Assembly (NCBI RefSeq): GCF_030056795.1
Contig: NZ_JASHKQ010000004.1
Coordinates: forward strand, 186,001-250,000
Direction of reading: 5' to 3'
Length of the DNA stretch: 64,000 bases
From: Rhodococcus sp. IEGM 1381
Lineage (GTDB): Bacteria > Actinomycetota > Actinomycetes > Mycobacteriales > Mycobacteriaceae
The notes below the pieces were generated by a model that was given only the letters and a program-made list of their open reading frames with translations, was not told the origin of the DNA and did no database searches. The position numbers were made by a program, and so were the translations under genes. Shown one piece after another: positions 57,313 to 64,000 of this stretch (positions are counted from its first letter, which is position 1; each line of letters opens with the position of its first letter).

Positions 57313-59373
57313 TTACGTTCGGCCGGTCAGCGCACGGCGCATGGATACAGCCTTCACCATAGTTTCCTCGAACTCCTCATCGGGATCGGAGAGTGCGACG
57401 ATGGCACCGCCGACCCCATAGGTCACCTCGTGCTCGGTGGCGACAATCGTGCGGATGACGATCGAGAAGTCCGCAGTACCCGTGATCGAGAAGTAGCCGA
57501 TGGCACCCGAATACACTCCGCGGGGTCCGTCTTCGAGCTTGTCGATGATCGCCATGGTGCGGATCTTGGGGGCACCGGTCATGGATCCACCCGGAAACGC
57601 AGCGCGGATACAGTCCGCCGCCGACGCATCGTCGCGCAGGCGACCGCGAACCGTAGACACCAATTGATGTACAGGAGCATAGGTTTCGACATCGAACAAC
57701 TTCGGCACGTGCACCGAACCCGGAATGCAGACCTGAGCCAGATCGTTGCGGACCAGATCGACGATCATGAGGTTCTCGGCCTTGTCCTTCTCGTTTGCGA
57801 CGAGATCGGCCTTCAGCGCGTTGTCCTCTTCGGAGGTCGCTCCGCGCGGACGAGTTCCTTTGATGGGCTTGGACTCCACGATGCGGTCCGCGTCGATTCG
57901 TAGGAAGCGCTCGGGTGACGCGCTCAGGACCGAGACCTCGGGAAAATTCAAGAACGCACTGTACGGGGTCGGGTTGATTTCCCGCATATACGAATACGTT
58001 GCCGCGGGGTCGATAGAACCGGCCAACGTAGCGGTGTTCGTCAAGCAGACCTCGTACGTTTCACCGGAGCGGATTTCGGCGAGGCACTGGGAAATCAAAT
58101 CGAGGTAGTGAGCGCGATCGTGCCGCAGTCGCGGTTCGAGCGAGAGCTCTGCTCCGAGCAGAGGAGTACCGGATCCGCCCGCGCCGGAACGGGCCGCCTG
58201 TGCGGATTGACCGGACAGTCCACGCAGTGTGGCGGCTACCGAGTCGAACCACTGTGCCAGGACGGGGTCACCGGGCGTGGTGGCCAATCCCATCAGGTAG
58301 AGGGTGCCGGCCTCGTGGTCGAACACCAGCGCGCGATCCGCGAAGACCATGGAGGCATCGGGGGTGGCGGCTGTATGCACCAATTGGCCACCGGTATCGG
58401 CCTTCAACTCGTAGCCGAGATATCCGACATAGCCGAGTCCGAAGGCAAACGGAAGGTCGTGGCGAGGGGGAGTGGCACGCTCGCGCAACCGATCGTCGAC
58501 GTAGTCGAAGAAAGTGGAGTGAACGAGCTCCGTCGTACCGTCGGCACCCTGCACGGTCACCATGGTTTCGGCAACAGAGTAGGTCACGTACTCCGCGTGT
58601 GGCCCCGAGCAGTCGCCCATGACGGTGAACCTGCATTCGGGCTCGAGTGCTGCACTGCCGTCCAGCCAGAAACTCTTCGTACTGTCGGCGTAGAGCGTGG
58701 CGAAAACCTGCTCGGGATCGAAAGCCTCGTCGATGGAGCGAGTCTCGATGGTGAACATCGAATCCTGGGTACCTGCAGCACTCGATGCGCTGGACTGCGC
58801 CAATGTCAGGTCTCTGAAGTTGGCGAGCAGTTCGCGTCCGTATTCGGTGCTGATGGACTCGGGATGGAATTGCACTCCCCACATCGGCTTGCTGCGATGC
58901 CGAACTGCCATCACCAAGCCGTCGGGTGTCCATGCGACTTCCTCGAAATCGGCAGGCGTGCGTGTCACGACCAGTGAGTGATACCGAACCACCGAGTAGG
59001 GAGACGGAATTCCGGCGAAAAGATCGACACCGGTATGAGTGATGTCGGTGATCCTGCCGTGCATCGGCGTGGGTGCGAGATCGACACTGCCGCCGAACAG
59101 GTGGCACAGTCCCTGGTGCCCGAGGCAGACACCGAGAATCGGCAGGCCGGATTCGGTGATCACTCGACTGCTGATGCCGAAGTCCTGCTCCAGATCAGGG
59201 CGTCCTGGCCCGGGGGAGATGACGACGTTGTCAAAGGTGTCGAAGTCCAGAGACGTCCACTCGACGTCGTTCTTGACCACTGTGGGCGGACGGCCGTTGA
59301 CCTCCGCCAGGAGGCTGTACAGGTTGTAGGTGAACGAATCGTAGTTGTCCACGAGGAGTGTGTTGATGGTCAT
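57313..59373 (-). CDS. papA: 4-amino-4-deoxychorismate synthase, fused PabA-PabB (PapA type)
   Basis: 686 residues. Residues 1 to about 190 are a class I glutamine amidotransferase with C83 in LGVCLGHQG and the HPES motif in VQFHPESIS. Residues about 215-686 are the chorismate-binding domain; the PIKGT motif (K505) is the PabB hallmark that distinguishes aminodeoxychorismate synthase from anthranilate synthase (PIAGT). FPGGSMTGAPK and GGAIVALSDPDEEFEET close the domain. Fused PabAB enzymes are frequent in antibiotic clusters (PAPA, PABA starters). It is the second gene of a leftward operon, 9 bp after papB. Symbol chosen by context; pabAB for folate cannot be excluded. Confidence 0.88.
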   Translation of the reverse strand: MTINTLLVDNYDSFTYNLYSLLAEVNGRPPTVVKNDVEWTSLDFDTFDNVVISPGPGRPDLEQDFGISSRVITESGLPILGVCLGHQGLCHLFGGSVDLAPTPMHGRITDITHTGVDLFAGIPSPYSVVRYHSLVVTRTPADFEEVAWTPDGLVMAVRHRSKPMWGVQFHPESISTEYGRELLANFRDLTLAQSSASSAAGTQDSMFTIETRSIDEAFDPEQVFATLYADSTKSFWLDGSAALEPECRFTVMGDCSGPHAEYVTYSVAETMVTVQGADGTTELVHSTFFDYVDDRLRERATPPRHDLPFAFGLGYVGYLGYELKADTGGQLVHTAATPDASMVFADRALVFDHEAGTLYLMGLATTPGDPVLAQWFDSVAATLRGLSGQSAQAARSGAGGSGTPLLGAELSLEPRLRHDRAHYLDLISQCLAEIRSGETYEVCLTNTATLAGSIDPAATYSYMREINPTPYSAFLNFPEVSVLSASPERFLRIDADRIVESKPIKGTRPRGATSEEDNALKADLVANEKDKAENLMIVDLVRNDLAQVCIPGSVHVPKLFDVETYAPVHQLVSTVRGRLRDDASAADCIRAAFPGGSMTGAPKIRTMAIIDKLEDGPRGVYSGAIGYFSITGTADFSIVIRTIVATEHEVTYGVGGAIVALSDPDEEFEETMVKAVSMRRALTGRT

Positions 59374-59382
59374 CGACGTGCT

Positions 59383-59778
59383 CTACCGTTCACTCTCGGG
59401 GCCGAGCCCGGCAGCGGGAGAGTCGATGATCAAGTCCTCGACGCGACATGATTCGGCAATCATCGATCGGTACAGGTCTTCGAGGAAGTCGGGGGACAAG
59501 CCATTTGCGGACGCAAATTCTCGGGCGCGTTCGGTCACCAAACCGACGCGACCGGGTTGCATCATCGGAATGGAATGTTCGCGCTTCACGTGTGCAACTC
59601 GAACACATACATCGATACGGTCTCGAATTGCAGCGCGCAGAACTTCATCTATTCCGTCCAACTCACGCCTCAGCTCGGCAAGCTTGTGCTCGCCTGCAGC
59701 GCGATGACCTTCGGATTTCGCCTCGAAGGCAGCTGTGCGCAGAGCGTCGTTGGAGCGTTGATCAAAATCCTGGCTCAC
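59383..59778 (-). CDS. papB: AroQ-type 4-amino-4-deoxychorismate mutase (PapB-like)
   Basis: 131 residues, GTG start. The AroQ helical fold is visible from LAELRRELDGIDEVL (first active-site Arg), IRDRIDVCVRVAHVKREH (second Arg and Lys) to the C-terminal IAESCRVEDLI. The segment IPMMQPGRVGLVTERA closely recalls PapB of pristinamycin-type p-aminophenylalanine pathways as I remember it, more than housekeeping chorismate mutases. Together with papA it would convert chorismate to 4-amino-4-deoxyprephenate. The next enzyme (PapC, dehydrogenase) is not in this window. Ordinary chorismate mutase is the alternative. Confidence 0.78.
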   Translation of the reverse strand: MSQDFDQRSNDALRTAAFEAKSEGHRAAGEHKLAELRRELDGIDEVLRAAIRDRIDVCVRVAHVKREHSIPMMQPGRVGLVTERAREFASANGLSPDFLEDLYRSMIAESCRVEDLIIDSPAAGLGPESER

Positions 59779-60000
59779 GAGTTACTGCTCCCTGATGTTT
59801 CGACTCCAGTGGTGATGATTATCGGAATGCACCGACAATTGTTACGGCAGACATTGCCGTTCGACGACCAGCGCGGCAATCGATGCTCGATCATGACACC
59901 TCGCGCGGTTTCACCGCCACTCAACAGTATTGGAACGCACGAAAGCGCGACGATAAACACACCGCCCCCATCCGGAACGTACGCCGAGTTGGAATGGCAG

Positions 60001-60043
60001 AAAAAAACTGCACCGCCGGATTGTTTCCAATCTGGCAGTGCAG
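60001..60043 (-). terminator. Rho-independent terminator of rbpA
   Basis: Stem of 16 pairs with one mismatch and one G-U (CTGCAC...GTGCAG, 60008-60043), loop around TTTC, followed on the minus strand by seven T (60001-60007). It lies 10 bp after the rbpA stop and separates rbpA from papB. Confidence 0.85.
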
Positions 60044-60053
60044 ACGACGGCCC

Positions 60054-60392
60054 TTACGCGCCGCGGCGCTTGACCTTCAACAAATCCAAGCGCTCTTTGA
60101 GGAGTTCTTCCAGCTCGTCCACCGAGCGGCGTTCGAGCAGCATGTCCCAGTGGGTGCGTGGCGGCTTGACCTTCTTGGCCTCCGGCGCGGTTCCCTCGAG
60201 TAGTGACCCTTCGAGGCCGTTTCGACAAGCCCAGGTGCCGGGGATTTCTGCGTCGTCGGCGAAGGGAACGTCGAACTCCTCGCCGTTGTCGCATCGGTAG
60301 CGTGCAACGCGGCGAGGTGCCAAGTCGTGATCACGATCGGTCTCGTAGCTCACGGCTCCGAGTCGACTACCTCGAAGTACACGATCTGCCAT
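60054..60392 (-). CDS. rbpA: RNA polymerase-binding protein RbpA
   Basis: 112 residues from ATG 60392 with GGAGAGGA upstream; longer in-frame extension to 61013 is not coding. Features: N-terminal tail with MADRVLRGSRLGAVSYE, the core beta-barrel RVARYRCDNGEEFDVPF...PGTWACRNG, the basic linker KKVKPPRTHWDMLLERR and the sigma-interaction helix VDELEELLKERLDLLK. RbpA binds RNA polymerase and group I/II sigma factors, stabilising open complexes; it is essential in mycobacteria. Length and motifs match the M. tuberculosis protein (111 aa). Confidence 0.96.
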   Translation of the reverse strand: MADRVLRGSRLGAVSYETDRDHDLAPRRVARYRCDNGEEFDVPFADDAEIPGTWACRNGLEGSLLEGTAPEAKKVKPPRTHWDMLLERRSVDELEELLKERLDLLKVKRRGA

Positions 60393-60570
60393 GGTGAAGT
60401 CCTCTCCATCGATAGTAGGTACGCGCGTCGGTGTCATCCGTCGACACCGAGCTACACCGTCTACCCACTGATCTACAACGTCGCCGCGCGTCGGTTCGTT
60501 CCCGGGCCGATGGGCCCCGGCGCGATGCCATCGTCGCAGCTGGTGAATGCATCTTACCTTCCAGCCGCAG

Positions 60571-60576
60571 TAGGCT
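60571..60576 (+). promoter_or_regulatory. Candidate leaderless -10 box
   Basis: TAGGCT lies eight bases before the ATG at 60585, within the 192-bp divergent region shared with rbpA. No Shine-Dalgarno is visible before that ATG. Confidence 0.35.
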
Positions 60577-60584
60577 GAACGACC

Positions 60585-60917
60585 ATGTCCGTCAGAACTC
60601 GCCGTGACCAGACGTGCACATGGTGCGGACGCCCTGTCGCAGACTCCGGAACCGGACGCAAGCGACGGTACTGCCGTCAGTCGTGTCGCCAACGCGCCTA
60701 CGAGCAACGCAGTGCGATGAAGGAAACTTCGATTCCGGACGACGCCGTCATCTTGACGGCCGAGGAGGCGTCGGCGGCAGCCGATCGAGCGTTCGAGGTT
60801 CGCTGCGCCGCCGAGGACGTCAGCACCGCGGTCACGGAAGGTGCCGACACCGCTGAATTGCACCGCTTGTGTGTCGAACTGTTGACCAAGGCGCGCGATG
60901 CGGAGCGGCTGCGCTGA
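60585..60917 (+). CDS. Small zinc-finger-like protein (Rv2049c-like position)
   Basis: 110 residues. The N-terminus has four cysteines in CTWCGRPV and RRYCRQSCRQRAYEQR, a treble-clef/zinc-ribbon-like arrangement found in small actinobacterial proteins; the rest is Ala/Glu-rich and probably helical. It is divergent from rbpA, as in mycobacteria. Function unknown; nucleic-acid binding is a weak inference from the basic finger. Confidence 0.7.
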   Translation: MSVRTRRDQTCTWCGRPVADSGTGRKRRYCRQSCRQRAYEQRSAMKETSIPDDAVILTAEEASAAADRAFEVRCAAEDVSTAVTEGADTAELHRLCVELLTKARDAERLR

Positions 60918-61045
60918 GGAGGGCAGCGGGGAAGGGCTGGCGAATCGACCGCACCGAACTGTGGTTCCATCCTGGTTCACCGACACCATGGACAATGGAC
61001 TGAGTTCGCGCATGTGCGCGGATATCGAACACGAAGAGGAGCTCC

Positions 61046-61501
61046 ATGGCGTTCTGGGATCAACTCAAGTCCAAGGCACAGGAACTGAACGGGCAGCTGC
61101 AAACCAAGACCAGCCAGTTCAAGAACAAGGAATTTGCCAACGGCAGCATGGCCATGTGCGCGCTCATCGCGGCAGCAGACGGCACCATCGATCCTGCCGA
61201 GCGGCAGAAGACGGCAGCCCTGATCGCCGGTAACGAGGCCCTGCGGGTGTTCGAATCCGACGAACTTCGTCAGAAGTTCGACTGGTACTGCGACAAGCTG
61301 CAGGGTGACTTCGACTTCGGGAAGGTCGAAGCAACTGCCACGATCGGCAAGCTGAAGTCGAAGCCCGACCAGGCGCGAGCCGTCATTCAGATCGGCATCA
61401 TCATCGGCGGCGCAGACGGTCATTTCGACGATCACGAGAAGGCTGCCGTCCGCAATGCATGTTTTGCAGTGGGAATCGATCCGGCCGAGTTCGAGCTCTG
61501 A
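61046..61501 (+). CDS. TerB family tellurite resistance-like protein
   Basis: 151 residues, with GAGGAGCT ahead of the ATG. The all-helical TerB core has the acidic metal-binding-like motifs AAADGTIDPAERQK (about residue 42-55) and IGGADGHFDDHEKAAV (about 122-137). TerB proteins link membrane stress and metal responses; true tellurite resistance needs the other ter genes, which are absent, so a general stress role is more likely. Confidence 0.87.
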   Translation: MAFWDQLKSKAQELNGQLQTKTSQFKNKEFANGSMAMCALIAAADGTIDPAERQKTAALIAGNEALRVFESDELRQKFDWYCDKLQGDFDFGKVEATATIGKLKSKPDQARAVIQIGIIIGGADGHFDDHEKAAVRNACFAVGIDPAEFEL

Positions 61502-61539
61502 GACCTTCCGACCGATAGAGAACGAACATTCGATCGCAG

Positions 61540-61581
61540 CAACGGCGATCGGCGAAGGTGCGCCCTCGTCGGTCGCCGTTG
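61540..61581 (+). terminator. Strong stem-loop downstream of terB, probable terminator
   Basis: CAACGGCGA (61540-61548) pairs with TCGCCGTTG (61573-61581), and the stem continues inward with wobble pairs to a TGCG loop, giving about 17-20 pairs. No T-tract follows; such stems without a U-run are reported as terminators in actinobacteria. Location 38 bp after the terB stop fits. Confidence 0.5.
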
Positions 61582-61707
61582 GCGTCGCAACAGTGTGCGC
61601 TGTGAAATAGGCGAAATGCCGGGATACTTGGATCACTCCGACGGCATGTGCCGATGTCGTCGATCCGTTGGAGATCCGGTTGCGACCCACCAGCAGAGAG
61701 ACGGTGC

Positions 61708-63339
61708 ATGACAGTTGCCGCGATCTACCTCGTCATCGCCTTCGGCTTGGGCGGACTCGCCATGGCTGTCCGGCTACCTCCACTGGTCGGCTTCCTGGCG
61801 GCCGGCTTCGTCATCAATGCCCTCGACATCGGTGAGATGCCCCAACTGGAACTGATGGCAGACCTCGGCGTCACATTGCTGCTGTTCGCTATCGGTCTCA
61901 AGCTCGACGTACGAATTCTGCTGCGCCGAGAAGTGTGGCTGACGACGTCGATACATCTGGTCATCAGCGTCGTGCTCGGTACCACCGTCCTGTGGCTTGC
62001 GGCCGTCGCTGGAATGGCCATGCTGTCCGGACAGAGCACGACGACGATCGCGTTGCTCGCCTTCGCCATGTCGTTCTCGAGCACCGTATTCGTCGTCAAA
62101 GTACTCGAAGAACGAGGCGAATCGCACGCGCTCTACGGTCGCGTGGCTATCGGTGTGCTCGTGATGCAGGACATCGTTGCCGTGGTGTTCCTCACCGTCA
62201 CCAGCGGCACACTGCCCAGTCCGTGGGCGGTGACCCTCGTACTCCTGTGGCCCCTGACACGGATCCTCCGAAGGGTGTGGAGCGGGCTGGGCCACGGCGA
62301 GATGCAGTCGCTCTTCGGCATCGTGATGGCCCTCGTTCCGGGTTACGCCTTGTTTTCCGCGCTGGGGCTCAAAGGAGACCTGGGAGCGTTGATCATCGGC
62401 GTTCTTCTGGCATCGCATCCAGCTTCCTCCGAGCTGTCCCGATCGCTGTTTCATATCAAGGAACTGCTGCTGGTGGGCTTCTTCGTTTCCATCGGCCTGT
62501 CCGGGTTGCCCGATGTTCCCAGCCTCGGCGTCGCCCTGCTGATGGTGCTCCTACTGCCGCTCAAATCGGTGCTGTACCTGGCGCTGTTCGCCATGATGAA
62601 ACTGCGGTATCGAACCGCGCTGCTCGCGGGATTGAGCCTGATGAACTACTCCGAATTCGGTCTCATCGTCGTCTCGGTCGGAGTGACGACCGGGCTGCTG
62701 GCACCGTCCTGGCTGGTCGAGATGTCGATCGCCGTGGCGTTGAGCTTCGTGGTATCGGCTCTCGTGAACGGTCGGGGGCACCTGATGGTGGAGAAGATCG
62801 CGGCACGCCTACCCGATCAGGACGATCAGAGCCTGCACCCGGAGGAACGCTCCGGAGACGCGGGCGACGCCGAAGTCGTCGTGATCGGGATGGGGCGTGT
62901 CGGGTTCGCGGCCTATCAGCGGCTCACCGAGCACTACAGGCTCAGCGTGGTGGGGGTCGACTACGACGGTCCTCGGATTCGTCGACTCGCAGAACAGGGT
63001 CTGAGAGTGTTGGAAGGGGACGCCACCGATCTCGATTTCTGGAATCAACTGCGGCGCTCGGAATCCGTGCGGATAGCGGTTCTGGCAATGCCACGTCACG
63101 GAGCCAACGTCACAGCACTCGCCTGCCTCCGCGAATCCGGATTCAGCGGAACCGTCGCGGCCGTCGCCCGCTACGACGACGAAGTTCAGTGGGCCAAGGA
63201 ACACGGTGTGAGCATCGCCTTCAACGTCTACGCCGGTGCTGGACTGGAGCTGGCTGACCAAGTGGGACATTCAGCCCCGGAACCCGTCGTCGAAGAACTC
63301 GACCCCGAGTCCAGCAAGCCCGCGGACCGGGCACCGTGA
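61708..63339 (+). CDS. Cation:proton antiporter, CPA2/Kef type, with RCK (TrkA-N) domain
   Basis: 543 residues from ATG 61708. Residues 1 to about 365 are a Na+/H+-exchanger-type domain with about 12 helices (LPPLVGFLAAGFVINALDI, AMSFSSTVFVVKVLEERGE, LMNYSEFGLIVVSVGV). Residues about 390-520 are a TrkA-N nucleotide-binding domain with VVVIGMGRVGFAAYQRL, LEGDATDLDFW and VAVARYDDEVQWA. This is the KefB/YbaL layout for K+ or Na+ efflux coupled to H+ and gated by NAD(H) or glutathione adducts. Ion and regulator are not resolvable from sequence. Confidence 0.9.
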   Translation: MTVAAIYLVIAFGLGGLAMAVRLPPLVGFLAAGFVINALDIGEMPQLELMADLGVTLLLFAIGLKLDVRILLRREVWLTTSIHLVISVVLGTTVLWLAAVAGMAMLSGQSTTTIALLAFAMSFSSTVFVVKVLEERGESHALYGRVAIGVLVMQDIVAVVFLTVTSGTLPSPWAVTLVLLWPLTRILRRVWSGLGHGEMQSLFGIVMALVPGYALFSALGLKGDLGALIIGVLLASHPASSELSRSLFHIKELLLVGFFVSIGLSGLPDVPSLGVALLMVLLLPLKSVLYLALFAMMKLRYRTALLAGLSLMNYSEFGLIVVSVGVTTGLLAPSWLVEMSIAVALSFVVSALVNGRGHLMVEKIAARLPDQDDQSLHPEERSGDAGDAEVVVIGMGRVGFAAYQRLTEHYRLSVVGVDYDGPRIRRLAEQGLRVLEGDATDLDFWNQLRRSESVRIAVLAMPRHGANVTALACLRESGFSGTVAAVARYDDEVQWAKEHGVSIAFNVYAGAGLELADQVGHSAPEPVVEELDPESSKPADRAP

Positions 63340-63719
63340 CATGAGCCAGGGGAGTGGACTACGTACGCTCGCCGAGAGTGGCGACCTTGCCCAGTCACCC
63401 CGTAAAGGCGTCGGACATGCAGGTCCTGCTGCGGGGCGTGGGGGAGTACTCAGCCCGGCGCAGAGCCTCGGTATTCGCCACTCTGTCTTCTGGCGCTCTT
63501 CGAGCACAACCGGGTTGCCCCGTCGAGATTCGGACGGATGAACCGATTCAGCGAAGAGTGCGCGTACAGCGATCATGAGAACCCCTGGTAGAGATTGTGC
63601 GCCTCCGAGCACCGTAACCGGAAACGAGTAGCAGGATCGGACTTTCCCGATGTTCTCTACCTTGTTCGCGGCAGGCATTACCTGATCGATCCGCACGAGG
63701 TGGGACGTCGACCGATCGA
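63340..63719. other. Intergenic stretch with no recognised gene
   Basis: About 380 bp between the antiporter and the partial leftward gene. Frames here on both strands are short, lack ribosome-binding sites and resemble no family. The only structure seen is the inverted repeat at its right end (63671-63734). Confidence 0.5.
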
Positions 63720-63734
63720 TCAGGTACTGCCTGC
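63671..63734. repeat. Long inverted repeat, 21-bp arms with one mismatch
   Basis: Arms GCAGGCATTACCTGATCGAT+C (63671-63691) and its near complement (63714-63734), separated by 22 nt; the inner 13 bp pair perfectly. It covers the stop codon of the leftward partial gene. Without a T-tract on either side it could be a non-canonical terminator or a recombination/binding site. Confidence 0.7.
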
Positions 63735-64000
63735 GGCTCCGCCTCCTCCACCTGCGCCTCCGCCCGAAGCAACGGATCCGCTACCGCTGGAAACGAACAC
63801 TCCGGAAAAGGAGGCCCAGGGGAGTACGACTGGGCCGCCCGCCGCGTAGTCGGCACTCGCAGGTGATGTGAAGGCTCGCAGCGGTGTGTCACTCCCGGCG
63901 TCGGTTGCGGCCTCGAGTCGTTTCCGAAAGGCCGGGGCCAAGCCGAGCGCGACAATGTCGGGCAGTGCTGCGTTCAAATCGACCGACTCGTCGTTGCCCT
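63720..64000 (-). CDS. Partial unidentified protein with Gly-rich C-terminus (5' end beyond window)
   Basis: Reading leftward from the window edge, the frame stays open to TGA at 63720-63722; about 93 codons are visible. It includes LNAALPDIVALGLAPAFRKR, a TTG at 63977 that could serve as start, SPASADYAAGGPVVLPW and a glycine-rich tail ending GGGGGAAGST. Third positions are GC-rich, moderately supporting coding. No family is recognised. A plus-strand frame (63595-63849, Pro-rich) overlaps and is the alternative. Confidence 0.4.
   Translation of the reverse strand, partial: GNDESVDLNAALPDIVALGLAPAFRKRLEAATDAGSDTPLRAFTSPASADYAAGGPVVLPWASFSGVFVSSGSGSVASGGGAGGGGGAAGST

Noticed and set aside
57313..59373. 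Anthranilate synthase (TrpE/G fusion)
   Set aside because: The motif is PIKGT, not PIAGT, and the gene pairs with an AroQ mutase; no trp genes are adjacent.
60393..61013. N-terminal extension of RbpA (minus frame to 61013)
   Set aside because: RbpA has its normal start and ribosome-binding site at 60392; the extension overlaps a credible divergent gene.
61046..61501. Tellurite-resistance operon
   Set aside because: Only a TerB-like protein is present; no terC, terD, terE or terZ neighbours.
63354..63578. 74-codon plus-strand frame after the antiporter
   Set aside because: No ribosome-binding site, no recognisable domain, and composition like neighbouring non-coding frames.

Overview
The window is a high-GC actinobacterial chromosome segment, most likely Rhodococcus or a close relative. 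The evidence is gene order: pafC-tatA-tatC-helY-DUF4333-exonuclease-peptidase, F420/PPOX-SDR-cobL-cobK, cobIJ-cobH-cobG, cobN-F420/PPOX, and fxsA-lnt-rbpA all resemble the Mycobacterium tuberculosis Rv2049c-Rv2095c neighbourhood as I remember it. An RbpA, a Tat system next to the Paf operon and F420-type split beta-barrel proteins fit mycolic-acid actinomycetes. No tRNA, rRNA, CRISPR array, phage or intact insertion sequence was seen.

Layout. (1) 1-8.9 kb: end of pafC, Tat export genes, HelY helicase, a P/Q/G-rich membrane protein, an exonuclease, an M24 peptidase and a small nucleotidyltransferase-like protein. (2) 8.4-19.2 kb: aerobic cobalamin pathway. cobL-cobK run rightward, cobG-cobH-cobIJ run leftward, and cobN runs rightward behind a cobalamin riboswitch; two small F420/PPOX-type proteins flank the block. 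cobM is not present. (3) 19.2-29.0 kb: a VOC protein, a TldD/TldE pair, a TauE/SafE permease, a two-component system, FxsA, a YtcJ-like amidohydrolase and apolipoprotein N-acyltransferase. (4) 29.0-59.8 kb: an accessory block inserted between lnt and rbpA. It holds one 26.8-kb NRPS gene (8,944 aa, seven modules plus thioesterase), a small secreted glycine-rich protein, and a leftward two-gene operon for 4-amino-4-deoxychorismate synthase (PapA/PabAB type) and 4-amino-4-deoxychorismate mutase (PapB type). (5) 60.0-64.0 kb: rbpA, a zinc-finger-like small protein, a TerB protein, a Kef-type antiporter with an RCK domain, and the edge of an unidentified gene.

The NRPS reads C(starter)-[C remnant]-A-T / C-A(Ser)-T / C-A-T-E / C-A-T / C-A(Thr)-T-E / C-A-T / C-A-T-TE. 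It predicts an N-capped heptapeptide X1-Ser-D-X3-X4-D-Thr-X6-X7. Modules 1 and 3 carry the same adenylation domain, identical over about 1,562 nt, so X1 should equal X3. That segment has codon usage unlike the rest of the gene, which points to recent intragenic copying of an A domain of distinct codon style. The adjacent PapA/PapB pair suggests that one or more residues could be p-aminophenylalanine-derived.

The most interesting signals are the A-domain copying event with readable boundaries, the NRPS-PapAB pairing, the remnant condensation half-domain in the starter module, and the apparent absence of the polyprenol-phosphate-mannose synthase gene normally expected next to lnt.
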